A DNA stretch of 64,000 nucleotides from positions 57,141,561 to 57,205,560 of the forward strand of contig NC_088775.1 in the NCBI RefSeq assembly GCF_954871325.1, given 5' to 3'. The DNA is from Gordionus sp. m RMFG-2023. Taxonomy: Eukaryota; Nematomorpha; Gordioida; Chordodea; Parachordodidae. Position 1 is the stretch's first letter, and every line of letters begins with the position of its first letter. A model generated the notes under the pieces. The model was not told the origin of the DNA. It ran no database searches and worked only from the letters and a program-made list of their open reading frames with translations. This document shows positions 41,901 to 56,200 of this stretch, one piece after another. Both the position numbers and the translations under genes were made by a program.

Positions 41901-44834
41901 CATCTTAAGTTTAATTTTTTAAATTTTTATATCATTGAACTCATAATTAAATTTCCTATCTAAATATGCTTTGATGTATTTTTTTACGATATCGGTTCAA
42001 AAAATAAATTTTAAAAATTTTTTTGTGGTAAAAACGTTGGAAGGGAAAAGGCTAACATCTTATATGCAATTTTGAATATTTTTATATCATTCTACTCAGA
42101 ATTAAATTTCCTATCCAATTATGCTTAGATGTATTTTTTTACGTTTCCGGTTCAAAAAATAACATTTTTGTCGCGAAAACGTTCGAAGGGAAAAGGCTAA
42201 CATCTTAAGTTTAATTTTTTAAATTTTTATATCATTGAACTCAGAATTAAATTTCCTATCTAAATATGCTTTGATGTATTTTTTTACGATATCGGTTCAA
42301 AAAATAAATTTTAAAAATTTTTTGTGGTAAAAACGTTGGAAGGGAAAAGGCTAACATCTTATTTGCAATTTTGAATATTTTTATATCATTCTACTCAGAA
42401 TTAAATTTCCTATCCAATTATGCTTAGATGTATTTTTTTACGTTTCCGGTTCAAAAAATAACATTTTTGTCGCGAAAACGTTCGAAGGGAAAAGGCTAAC
42501 ATCTTAAGTTTAATTTTTTAAATTTTTATATCATTGAACTCAGAATTAAATTTCCTATCTAAATATGCTTTGATGTATTTTTTTACGATATCGGTTCAAA
42601 AAATAAATTTTAAAAATTTTTTTGTGGTAAAAACGTTGGAAGGGAAAAGGCTAACATCTTATATGCAATTTTGAATATTTTTATATCATTCTACTCAGAA
42701 TTAAATTTCCTATCCAATTATGCTTAGATGTATTTTTTTACGTTTCCGGTTCAAAAAATAACATTTTTGTCGCGAAAACGTTCGAAGGGAAAAGGCTAAC
42801 ATCTTAAGTTTAATTTTTTAAATTTTTATATCATTGAACTCAGAATTAAATTTCCTATCTAAATATGCTTTGATGTATTTTTTTACGTTTCCGGTTCAAA
42901 AAATAACATTTTTGTCGCGAAAACGTTCGAAGGGAAAAGGCTAACATCTTAAGTTTAATTTTTAAATTTTTATATCATTGAACTCAGAATTAAATTTCCT
43001 ATCCAATTATGCTTAGATGTATTTTTTTACGTTTCCGGTTCAAAAAATAACATTTTTGTCGCGAAAACGTTCGAAGGGAAAAGGCTAACATCTTAAGTTT
43101 AATTTTTTAAATTTTTATATCATTGAACTCAGAATTAAATTTCCTATCTAAATATGCTTTGATGTATTTTTTTACGATATCGGTTCAAAAAATAAATTTT
43201 AAAAATTTTTTTGTGGTAAAAACGTTGGAAGGGAAAAGGCTAACATCTTATATGCAATTTTGAATATTTTTATATCATTCTACTCAGAATTAAATTTCCT
43301 ATCCAATTATGCTTAGATGTATTTTTTTACGTTTCCGGTTCAAAAAATAACATTTTTGTCGCGAAAACGTTCGAAGGGAAAAGGCTAACATCTTAAGTTT
43401 AATTTTTTAAATTTTTATATCATTGAACTCAGAATTAAATTTCCTATCTAAATATGCTTTGATGTATTTTTTTACGATATCGGTTCAAAAAATAAATTTT
43501 AAAAATTTTTTTGTGGTAAAAACGTTGGAAGGGAAAAGGCTAACATCTTATATGCAATTTTGAATATTTTTATATCATTCTACTCAGAATTAAATTTCCT
43601 ATCCAATTATGCTTAGATGTATTTTTTTACGTTTCCGGTTCAAAAAATAACATTTTTGTCGCGAAAACGTTCGAAGGGAAAAGGCTAACATCTTAAGTTT
43701 AATTTTTTAAATTTTTATATCATTGAACTCAGAATTAAATTTCCTATCTAAATATGCTTTGATGTATTTTTTTACGATATCGGTTCAAAAAATAAATTTT
43801 AAAAATTTTTTTGTGGTAAAAACGTTGGAAGGGAAAAGGCTAACATCTTATTTACAATTTTGAATATTTTTATATCATTCTACTCAGAATTAAATTTCCT
43901 ATCCAATTATGCTTAGATGTATTTTTTTACGTTTCCGGTTCAAAAAATAACATTTTTGTCGCGAAAACGTTCGAAGGGAAAAGGCTAACATCTTAAGTTT
44001 AATTTTTTAAATTTTTATATCATTGAACTCAGAATTAAATTTCCTATCTAAATATGCTTTGATGTATTTTTTTACGTTATCGGTTCAAAAAAAATATTTT
44101 AATAATTTTTTTGTGGTAAAAACGTTGGAAGGGAAAAGGCTAATATCTTAAACGCAATTTTAAGTATTATTATATCATTATACTCCCTAATCCAGTACTC
44201 ACAATATTATACTTACTATCAATTTAGTTTTGAAAAAAAACTTAAATAGAATATACATATAATTTAAAAAATTCCATTATTTTTAAATAACCAAATATAA
44301 TTTAATTAAAAATAAAAATTAAAATTATGAAATTAAATAAAATTAAAATCGCAATTTATTTCAAAGAATTAATAAAAAAATTGAAATATTATAATCCATT
44401 TTTTTAAATAACCAAATATAATTTAATTAAAAAATATAAATTAAAAATTAATAAAATTAAAACCGCAATTTATTTCAAAGAATTAATAAAAAAATTGAAA
44501 AGATCTTAAAATTTACATTTTTTTAATATTTTATATTCCATTTTTTTTAAATAAATAAATAAAATTTAATTAAAAATTAAATAAAATTAAAACCGCAATT
44601 TATTTCAAAGAATTAATAAAAAAATTGAAAAGATCTTAAAATTTCCATTTTTAATATATTATATTCCATTTTTTTAAATAAATAAATATAATTTATTAAA
44701 AATTAATAAAATTAAAACCGCAATTTATTTCAAAGAATTAATAAAAAAATTGAAAAGATCTTAAAATTTCCATTTTTTTAATATATTATAATGTAATGTT
44801 ATTGTAATATTTTTCTCGTAAAAAAGCAATAAAT
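38905..44834. repeat. Satellite unit 1: end module, array, inverted end module
   Basis: Starts CGCAAGGTCTAAAAGTCG, with an end module to about 39680 containing internally repeated TTTGAAATAAATTGCGGTTT blocks. It then holds a satellite array (GGCTAACATC from 39683) to about 44183 and an inverted end module (from CCCTAATCCAGTACTCAC at 44184) to 44834. All monomers in the array run on plus. About 15 dimers; the leftmost monomers (39683-40250) are the most variable. Confidence 0.85.
39683..44183 (+). repeat. Satellite array 1 (300-bp dimer)
   Basis: The dimer is a 145-bp monomer (TTATATGCAATTTTGAATA, ATGCTTAGATG, ACGTTTCCGG, GTCGCGAAAACGTTCGAAGG) plus a 155-bp monomer (TTAAGTTTAATTTTTTAAA, ATGCTTTGATG, ACGATATCGG, TTGTGGTAAAAACGTTGGAAG). 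GGCTAACAT starts recur at 145 and 155 bp in turn, for example at 40250, 40395 and 40550. Copies are near-identical except at the edges. One recombinant monomer is near 42866. Confidence 0.95.
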
Positions 44835-47800
44835 CCGCAAGGTCTAAAAGTCGAAAGGCTGCATGATACGAAAGGCTAAAAAATAATATTGAAAATAAAA
44901 ATAACAAAGAAAATGATTAATGTGTAATTTGATTGATTTATTGCTTTTTTTACGAGAAAAATATTATAATAACATTACATTATAATATATTAAAAAAATG
45001 GAAATTTTAAGATCTTTTCAATTTTTTTATTAATTCTTTGAAATAAATTACGGTTTTAATTTTATTTAATTTTATTAATTTTTAATTTATATTTTTAATT
45101 AAATTATATTTATTTATTTAAAAAAAATGGAATATAATATATTAAAAAAATGGAAATTTTAAGATCTTTTCAATTTTTTTATTAATTCTTTGAAATAAAT
45201 TGCGGTTTTATTTTTATTTAATTTTTATTTTTAATTAAATTATATTTGGTTATTTTAAAAAAATGGATTATAATATTTCAATTTTTTTATTAATTCTTTG
45301 AAATAAATTGCGATTATAATTTTATTTAATTTTATTAATTTTTAATTTATATTTTTAATTAAATTATTTGGTTATTTTAAAATATGGGAATTTTTAAAAT
45401 TATATGTATATTCTATTTAAGTTTTTTTTCAAAACTAAATTGATAGTAAGTATAACGATATTGTGAGTACTGGATTAGGGAAAAGGCTAACATCTTATAT
45501 GCAATTTTGAATATTTTTATATCATTCTACTCAGAATTAAATTTCCTATCCAATTATGCTTTGATGTATTTTTTTACGATATCGGTTCAAAAAATAAATT
45601 TTAAAAATTTTTTTGTGGTAAAAACGTTGGAAGGGAAAAGGCTAACATCTTATATGCAATTTTGAATATTTTTATATCATTCTACTCAGAATTAAATTTC
45701 CTATCCAATTATGCTTAGATGTATTTTTTTACGTTTCCGGTTCAAAAAATAACATTTTTGTCGCGAAAACGTTCGAAGGGAAAAGGCTAACATCTTAAGT
45801 TTAATTTTTTAAATTTTTATATCATTGAACTCAGAATTAAATTTCCTATCTAAATATGCTTTGATGTATTTTTTTACGATATCGGTTCAAAAAATAAATT
45901 TTAAAAATTTTTTTGTGGTAAAAACGTTGGAAGGGAAAAGGCTAACATCTTATATGCAATTTTGAATATTTTTATATCATTCTACTCAGAATTAAATTTC
46001 CTATCCAATTATGCTTAGATGTATTTTTTTACGTTTCCGGTTCAAAAAATAACATTTTTGTCGCGAAAACGTTCGAAGGGAAAAGGCTAACATCTTAAGT
46101 TTAATTTTTTAAATTTTTATATCATTGAACTCAGAATTAAATTTCCTATCTAAATATGCTTTGATGTATTTTTTTACGATATCGGTTCAAAAAATAAATT
46201 TTAAAAATTTTTTTGTGGTAAAAACGTTGGAAGGGAAAAGGCTAACATCTTATATGCAATTTTGAATATTTTTATATCATTCTACTCAGAATTAAATTTC
46301 CTATCCAATTATGCTTAGATGTATTTTTTTACGTTTCCGGTTCAAAAAATAACATTTTTGTCGCGAAAACGTTCGAAGGGAAAAGGCTAACATCTTAAGT
46401 TTAATTTTTTAAATTTTTATATCATTGAACTCAGAATTAAATTTCCTATCTAAATATGCTTTGATGTATTTTTTTACGATATCGGTTCAAAAAATAAATT
46501 TTAAAAATTTTTTTGTGGTAAAAACGTTGGAAGGGAAAAGGCTAACATCTTATTTGCAATTTTGAATATTTTTATATCATTCTACTCAGAATTAAATTTC
46601 CTATCCAATTATGCTTAGATGTATTTTTTTACGTTTCCGGTTCAAAAAATAACATTTTTGTCGCGAAAACGTTCGAAGGGAAAAGGCTAACATCTTAAGT
46701 TTAATTTTTTAAATTTTTATATCATTGAACTCAGAATTAAATTTCCTATCTAAATATGCTTTGATGTATTTTTTTACGATATCGGTTCAAAAAATAAATT
46801 TTAAAAATTTTTTTGTGGTAAAAACGTTGGAAGGGAAAAGGCTAACATCTTATATGCAATTTTGAATATTTTTATATCATTCTACTCAGAATTAAATTTC
46901 CTATCCAATTATGCTTAGATGTATTTTTTTACGTTTCCGGTTCAAAAAATAACATTTTTGTCGCGAAAACGTTCGAAGGGAAAAGGCTAACATCTTAAGT
47001 TTAATTTTTTAAATTTTTATATCATTGAACTCAGAATTAAATTTCCTATCTAAATATGCTTTGATGTATTTTTTTACGATATCGGTTCAAAAAATAAATT
47101 TTAAAAATTTTTTTGTGGTAAAAACGTTGGAAGGGAAAAGGCTAACATCTTATATGCAATTTTGAATATTTTTATATCATTCTACTCAGAATTAAATTTC
47201 CTATCCAATTATGCTTAGATGTATTTTTTTACGTTTCCGGTTCAAAAAATAACATTTTTGTCGCGAAAACGTTCGAAGGGAAAAGGCTAACATCTTAAGT
47301 TTAATTTTTTAAATTTTTATATCATTGAACTCAGAATTAAATTTCCTATCTAAATATGCTTTGATGTATTTTTTTACGATATCGGTTCAAAAAATAAATT
47401 TTAAAAATTTTTTTGTGGTAAAAACGTTGGAAGGGAAAAGGCTAACATCTTATATGCAATTTTGAATATTTTTATATCATTCTACTCAGAATTAAATTTC
47501 CTATCCAATTATGCTTAGATGTATTTTTTTACGTTTCCGGTTCAAAAAATAACATTTTTGTCGCGAAAACGTTCGAAGGGAAAAGGCTAACATCTTAAGT
47601 TTAATTTTTTAAATTTTTATATCATTGAACTCAGAATTAAATTTCCTATCTAAATATGCTTTGATGTATTTTTTTACGATATCGGTTCAAAAAATAAATT
47701 TTAAAAATTTTTTGTGGTAAAAACGTTGGAAGGGAAAAGGCTAACATCTTATTTGCAATTTTGAATATTTTTATATCATTCTACTCAGAATTAAATTTCC

Positions 47801-50225
47801 TATCCAATTATGCTTAGATGTATTTTTTTACGTTTCCGGTTCAAAAAATAACATTTTTGTCGCGAAAACGTTCGAAGGGAAAAGGCTAACATCTTAAGTT
47901 TAATTTTTTAAATTTTTATATCATTGAACTCAGAATTAAATTTCCTATCTAAATATGCTTTGATGTATTTTTTTACGATATCGGTTCAAAAAATAAATTT
48001 TAAAAATTTTTTTGTGGTAAAAACGTTGGAAGGGAAAAGGCTAACATCTTATATGCAATTTTGAATATTTTTATATCATTCTACTCAGAATTAAATTTCC
48101 TATCCAATTATGCTTAGATGTATTTTTTTACGTTTCCGGTTCAAAAAATAACATTTTTGTCGCGAAAACGTTCGAAGGGAAAAGGCTAACATCTTAAGTT
48201 TAATTTTTTAAATTTTTATATCATTGAACTCAGAATTAAATTTCCTATCTAAATATGCTTTGATGTATTTTTTTACGTTTCCGGTTCAAAAAATAACATT
48301 TTTGTCGCGAAAACGTTCGAAGGGAAAAGGCTAACATCTTAAGTTTAATTTTTTAAATTTTTATATCATTGAACTCAGAATTAAATTTCCTATCCAATTA
48401 TGCTTAGATGTATTTTTTTACGTTTCCGGTTCAAAAAATAACATTTTTGTCGCGAAAACGTTCGAAGGGAAAAGGCTAACATCTTAAGTTTAATTTTTTA
48501 AATTTTTATATCATTGAACTCAGAATTAAATTTCCTATCTAAATATGCTTTGATGTATTTTTTTACGATATCGGTTCAAAAAATAAATTTTAAAAATTTT
48601 TTTGTGGTAAAAACGTTGGAAGGGAAAAGGCTAACATCTTATATGCAATTTTGAATATTTTTATATCATTCTACTCAGAATTAAATTTCCTATCCAATTA
48701 TGCTTAGATGTATTTTTTTACGTTTCCGGTTCAAAAAATAACATTTTTGTCGCGAAAACGTTCGAAGGGAAAAGGCTAACATCTTAAGTTTAATTTTTTA
48801 AATTTTTATATCATTGAACTCAGAATTAAATTTCCTATCTAAATATGCTTTGATGTATTTTTTTACGATATCGGTTCAAAAAATAAATTTTAAAAATTTT
48901 TTTGTGGTAAAAACGTTGGAAGGGAAAAGGCTAACATCTTATATGCAATTTTGAATATTTTTATATCATTCTACTCAGAATTAAATTTCCTATCCAATTA
49001 TGCTTAGATGTATTTTTTTACGTTTCCGGTTCAAAAAATAACATTTTTGTCGCGAAAACGTTCGAAGGGAAAAGGCTAACATCTTAAGTTTAATTTTTTA
49101 AATTTTTATATCATTGAACTCAGAATTAAATTTCCTATCTAAATATGCTTTGATGTATTTTTTTACGATATCGGTTCAAAAAATAAATTTTAAAAATTTT
49201 TTTGTGGTAAAAACGTTGGAAGGGAAAAGGCTAACATCTTATTTACAATTTTGAATATTTTTATATCATTCTACTCAGAATTAAATTTCCTATCCAATTA
49301 TGCTTAGATGTATTTTTTTACGTTTCCGGTTCAAAAAATAACATTTTTGTCGCGAAAACGTTCGAAGGGAAAAGGCTAACATCTTAAGTTTAATTTTTTA
49401 AATTTTTATATCATTGAACTCAGAATTAAATTTCCTATCTAAATATGCTTTGATGTATTTTTTTACGTTATCGGTTCAAAAAAAATATTTTAATAATTTT
49501 TTTGTGGTAAAAACGTTGGAAGGGAAAAGGCTAATATCTTAAACGCAATTTTAAGTATTATTATATCATTATACTCCCTAATCCAGTACTCACAATATTA
49601 TACTTACTATCAATTTAGTTTTGAAAAAAAACTTAAATAGAATATACATATAATTTAAAAAATTCCATTATTTTTAAATAACCAAATATAATTTAATTAA
49701 AAATAAAAATTAAAATTATGAAATTAAATAAAATTAAAATCGCAATTTATTTCAAAGAATTAATAAAAAAATTGAAATATTATAATCCATTTTTTTAAAT
49801 AACCAAATATAATTTAATTAAAAAATATAAATTAAAAATTAATAAAATTAAAACCGCAATTTATTTCAAAGAATTAATAAAAAAATTGAAAAGATCTTAA
49901 AATTTACATTTTTTTAATATTTTATATTCCATTTTTTTTAAATAAATAAATAAAATTTAATTAAAAATTAAATAAAATTAAAACCGCAATTTATTTCAAA
50001 GAATTAATAAAAAAATTGAAAAGATCTTAAAATTTCCATTTTTAATATATTATATTCCATTTTTTTAAATAAATAAATATAATTTATTAAAAATTAATAA
50101 AATTAAAACCGCAATTTATTTCAAAGAATTAATAAAAAAATTGAAAAGATCTTAAAATTTCCATTTTTTTAATATATTATAATGTAATGTTATTGTAATA
50201 TTTTTCTCGTAAAAAAGCAATAAAT
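44835..50225. repeat. Satellite unit 2: end module, array, inverted end module
   Basis: Starts CCGCAAGGTCTAAAAGTCG directly at the truncated end of unit 1. End module to 45484, array 45485-49574, inverted end module 49575-50225. Matching landmarks in units 1/2 and 2/3 lie about 5391 bp apart (44835/50226, 45485/50876, 44184/49575), so the block is a recent tandem duplication. Confidence 0.9.
45485..49574 (+). repeat. Satellite array 2 (300-bp dimer)
   Basis: Same 145/155-bp dimer, about 13-14 copies, with one recombinant monomer near 48256. Rare variants recur at the same relative places as in array 1 (for example the short TTTAAAAATTTTTTGTGG near 42320 and 47710). Confidence 0.95.
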
Positions 50226-53200
50226 CCGCAAGGTCTAAAAGTCGAAAGGCTGCATGATACGAAAGGCTAAAAAATAATATTGAAAATAAAAATAACAAAG
50301 AAAATGATTAATGTGTAATTTGATTGATTTATTGCTTTTTTTACGAGAAAAATATTATAATAACATTACATTATAATATATTAAAAAAATGGAAATTTTA
50401 AGATCTTTTCAATTTTTTTATTAATTCTTTGAAATAAATTACGGTTTTAATTTTATTTAATTTTATTAATTTTTAATTTATATTTTTAATTAAATTATAT
50501 TTATTTATTTAAAAAAAATGGAATATAATATATTAAAAAAATGGAAATTTTAAGATCTTTTCAATTTTTTTATTAATTCTTTGAAATAAATTGCGGTTTT
50601 ATTTTTATTTAATTTTTATTTTTAATTAAATTATATTTGGTTATTTTAAAAAAATGGATTATAATATTTCAATTTTTTTATTAATTCTTTGAAATAAATT
50701 GCGATTATAATTTTATTTAATTTTATTAATTTTTAATTTATATTTTTAATTAAATTATTTGGTTATTTTAAAATATGGGAATTTTTAAAATTATATGTAT
50801 ATTCTATTTAAGTTTTTTTTCAAAACTAAATTGATAGTAAGTATAACGATATTGTGAGTACTGGATTAGGGAAAAGGCTAACATCTTATATGCAATTTTG
50901 AATATTTTTATATCATTCTACTCAGAATTAAATTTCCTATCCAATTATGCTTTGATGTATTTTTTTACGATATCGGTTCAAAAAATAAATTTTAAAAATT
51001 TTTTTGTGGTAAAAACGTTGGAAGGGAAAAGGCTAACATCTTATATGCAATTTTGAATATTTTTATATCATTCTACTCAGAATTAAATTTCCTATCCAAT
51101 TATGCTTAGATGTATTTTTTTACGTTTCCGGTTCAAAAAATAACATTTTTGTCGCGAAAACGTTCGAAGGGAAAAGGCTAACATCTTAAGTTTAATTTTT
51201 TAAATTTTTATATCATTGAACTCAGAATTAAATTTCCTATCTAAATATGCTTTGATGTATTTTTTTACGATATCGGTTCAAAAAATAAATTTTAAAAATT
51301 TTTTTGTGGTAAAAACGTTGGAAGGGAAAAGGCTAACATCTTATATGCAATTTTGAATATTTTTATATCATTCTACTCAGAATTAAATTTCCTATCCAAT
51401 TATGCTTAGATGTATTTTTTTACGTTTCCGGTTCAAAAAATAACATTTTTGTCGCGAAAACGTTCGAAGGGAAAAGGCTAACATCTTAAGTTTAATTTTT
51501 TAAATTTTTATATCATTGAACTCAGAATTAAATTTCCTATCTAAATATGCTTTGATGTATTTTTTTACGATATCGGTTCAAAAAATAAATTTTAAAAATT
51601 TTTTTGTGGTAAAAACGTTGGAAGGGAAAAGGCTAACATCTTATATGCAATTTTGAATATTTTTATATCATTCTACTCAGAATTAAATTTCCTATCCAAT
51701 TATGCTTAGATGTATTTTTTTACGTTTCCGGTTCAAAAAATAACATTTTTGTCGCGAAAACGTTCGAAGGGAAAAGGCTAACATCTTAAGTTTAATTTTT
51801 TAAATTTTTATATCATTGAACTCAGAATTAAATTTCCTATCTAAATATGCTTTGATGTATTTTTTTACGTTTCCGGTTCAAAAAATAACATTTTTGTCGC
51901 GAAAACGTTCGAAGGGAAAAGGCTAACATCTTAAGTTTAATTTTTTAAATTTTTATATCATTGAACTCAGAATTAAATTTCCTATCTAAATATGCTTTGA
52001 TGTATTTTTTTACGATATCGGTTCAAAAAATAAATTTAAAAAATTTTTTTGTGGTAAAAACGTTGGAAGGGAAAAGGCTAACATCTTATTTGCAATTTTG
52101 AATATTTTTATATCATTCTACTCAGAATTAAATTTCCTATCCAATTATGCTTAGATGTATTTTTTTACGTTTCCGGTTCAAAAAATAACATTTTTGTCGC
52201 GAAAACGTTCGAAGGGAAAAGGCTAACATCTTAAGTTTAATTTTTTAAATTTTTATATCATTGAACTCAGAATTAAATTTCCTATATAAATATGCTTTGA
52301 TGTATTTTTTTACGATATCGGTTCAAAAAATAAATTTTAAAAATTTTTTTGTGGTAAAAACGTTGGAAGGGAAAAGGCTAACATCTTATATGCAATTTTG
52401 AATATTTTTATATCATTCTACTCAGAATTAAATTTCCTATCCAATTATGCTTAGATGTATTTTTTTACGTTTCCTGTTCAAAAAATAACATTTTTGTCGC
52501 GAAAACGTTCGAAGGGAAAAGGCTAACATCTTAAGTTTAATTTTTTAAATTTTTATATCATTGAACTCAGAATTAAATTTCCTATCTAAATATGCTTTGA
52601 TGTATTTTTTTACGATATCGGTTCAAAAAATAAATTTTAAAAATTTTTTTGTGGTAAAAACGTTGGAAGGGAAAAGGCTAACATCTTATATGCAATTTTG
52701 AATATTTTTATATCATTCTACTCAGAATTAAATTTCCTATCCAATTATGCTTAGATGTATTTTTTTACGTTTCCGGTTCAAAAAATAACATTTTTGTCGC
52801 GAAAACGTTCGAAGGGAAAAGGCTAACATCTTAAGTTTAATTTTTTAAATTTTTATATCATTGAACTCAGAATTAAATTTCCTATCTAAATATGCTTTGA
52901 TGTATTTTTTTACGATATCGGTTCAAAAAATAAATTTAAAAAATTTTTTTGTGGTAAAAACGTTGGAAGGGAAAAGGCTAACATCTTATTTGCAATTTTG
53001 AATATTTTTATATCATTCTACTCAGAATTAAATTTCCTATCCAATTATGCTTAGATGTATTTTTTTACGTTTCCGGTTCAAAAAATAACATTTTTGTCGC
53101 GAAAACGTTCGAAGGGAAAAGGCTAACATCTTAAGTTTAATTTTTTAAATTTTTATATCATTGAACTCAGAATTAAATTTCCTATCTAAATATGCTTTGA

Positions 53201-56200
53201 TGTATTTTTTTACGTTTCCGGTTCAAAAAATAACATTTTTGTCGCGAAAACGTTCGAAGGGAAAAGGCTAACATCTTAAGTTTAATTTTTTAAATTTTTA
53301 TATCATTGAACTCAGAATTAAATTTCCTATCTAAATATGCTTTGATGTATTTTTTTACGATATCGGTTCAAAAAATAAATTTAAAAAATTTTTTTGTGGT
53401 AAAAACGTTGGAAGGGAAAAGGCTAACATCTTATTTGCAATTTTGAATATTTTTATATCATTCTACTCAGAATTAAATTTCCTATCCAATTATGCTTAGA
53501 TGTATTTTTTTACGTTTCCGGTTCAAAAAATAACATTTTTGTCGCGAAAACGTTCGAAGGGAAAAGGCTAACATCTTAAGTTTAATTTTTTAAATTTTTA
53601 TATCATTGAACTCAGAATTAAATTTCCTATATAAATATGCTTTGATGTATTTTTTTACGATATCGGTTCAAAAAATAAATTTTAAAAATTTTTTTGTGGT
53701 AAAAACGTTGGAAGGGAAAAGGCTAACATCTTATATGCAATTTTGAATATTTTTATATCATTCTACTCAGAATTAAATTTCCTATCCAATTATGCTTAGA
53801 TGTATTTTTTTACGTTTCCGGTTCAAAAAATAACATTTTTGTCGCGAAAACGTTCGAAGGGAAAAGGCTAACATCTTAAGTTTAATTTTTTAAATTTTTA
53901 TATCATTGAACTCAGAATTAAATTTCCTATCTAAATATGCTTTGATGTATTTTTTTACGATATCGGTTCAAAAAATAAATTTTAAAAATTTTTTTGTGGT
54001 AAAAACGTTGGAAGGGAAAAGGCTAACATCTTATATGCAATTTTGAATATTTTTATATCATTCTACTCAGAATTAAATTTCCTATCCAATTATGCTTAGA
54101 TGTATTTTTTTACGTTTCCGGTTCAAAAAATAACATTTTTGTCGCGAAAACGTTCGAAGGGAAAAGGCTAACATCTTAAGTTTAATTTTTTAAATTTTTA
54201 TATCATTGAACTCAGAATTAAATTTCCTATCTAAATATGCTTTGATGTATTTTTTTACGATATCGGTTCAAAAAATAAATTTTAAAAATTTTTTTGTGGT
54301 AAAAACGTTGGAAGGGAAAAGGCTAACATCTTATATGCAATTTTGAATATTTTTATATCATTCTACTCAGAATTAAATTTCCTATCCAATTATGCTTAGA
54401 TGTATTTTTTTACGTTTCCGGTTCAAAAAATAACATTTTTGTCGCGAAAACGTTCGAAGGGAAAAGGCTAACATCTTAAGTTTAATTTTTTAAATTTTTA
54501 TATCATTGAACTCAGAATTAAATTTCCTATCTAAATATGCTTTGATGTATTTTTTTACGATATCGGTTCAAAAAATAAATTTTAAAAATTTTTTTGTGGT
54601 AAAAACGTTGGAAGGGAAAAGGCTAACATCTTATATGCAATTTTGAATATTTTTATATCATTCTACTCAGAATTAAATTTCCTATCCAATTATGCTTAGA
54701 TGTATTTTTTTACGTTTCCGGTTCAAAAAATAACATTTTTGTCGCGAAAACGTTCGAAGGGAAAAGGCTAACATCTTAAGTTTAATTTTTTAAATTTTTA
54801 TATCATTGAACTCAGAATTAAATTTCCTATCTAAATATGCTTTGATGTATTTTTTTACGTTTCCGGTTCAAAAAATAACATTTTTGTCGCGAAAACGTTC
54901 GAAGGGAAAAGGCTAACATCTTAAGTTTAATTTTTTAAATTTTTATATCATTGAACTCAGAATTAAATTTCCTATCTAAATATGCTTTGATGTATTTTTT
55001 TACGATATCGGTTCAAAAAATAAATTTTAAAAATTTTTTTGTGGTAAAAACGTTGGAAGGGAAAAGGCTAACATCTTATTTGCAATTTTGAATATTTTTA
55101 TATCATTCTACTCAGAATTAAATTTCCTATCCAATTATGCTTAGATGTATTTTTTTACGTTTCCGGTTCAAAAAATAACATTTTTGTCGCGAAAACGTTC
55201 GAAGGGAAAAGGCTAACATCTTAAGTTTAATTTTTTAAATTTTTATATCATTGAACTCAGAATTAAATTTCCTATATAAATATGCTTTGATGTATTTTTT
55301 TACGATATCGGTTCAAAAAATAAATTTTAAAAATTTTTTTGTGGTAAAAACGTTGGAAGGGAAAAGGCTAACATCTTATATGCAATTTTGAATATTTTTA
55401 TATCATTCTACTCAGAATTAAATTTCCTATCCAATTATGCTTAGATGTATTTTTTTACGTTTCCTGTTCAAAAAATAACATTTTTGTCGCGAAAACGTTC
55501 GAAGGGAAAAGGCTAACATCTTAAGTTTAATTTTTTAAATTTTTATATCATTGAACTCAGAATTAAATTTCCTATCTAAATATGCTTTGATGTATTTTTT
55601 TACGATATCGGTTCAAAAAATAAATTTTAAAAATTTTTTTGTGGTAAAAACGTTGGAAGGGAAAAGGCTAACATCTTATATGCAATTTTGAATATTTTTA
55701 TATCATTCTACTCAGAATTAAATTTCCTATCCAATTATGCTTAGATGTATTTTTTTACGTTTCCGGTTCAAAAAATAACATTTTTGTCGCGAAAACGTTC
55801 GAAGGGAAAAGGCTAACATCTTAAGTTTAATTTTTTAAATTTTTATATCATTGAACTCAGAATTAAATTTCCTATCTAAATATGCTTTGATGTATTTTTT
55901 TACGATATCGGTTCAAAAAATAAATTTTAAAAATTTTTTTGTGGTAAAAACGTTGGAAGGGAAAAGGCTAACATCTTATTTGCAATTTTGAATATTTTTA
56001 TATCATTCTACTCAGAATTAAATTTCCTATCCAATTATGCTTAGATGTATTTTTTTACGTTTCCGGTTCAAAAAATAACATTTTTGTCGCGAAAACGTTC
56101 GAAGGGAAAAGGCTAACATCTTAAGTTTAATTTTTTAAATTTTTATATCATTGAACTCAGAATTAAATTTCCTATCTAAATATGCTTTGATGTATTTTTT

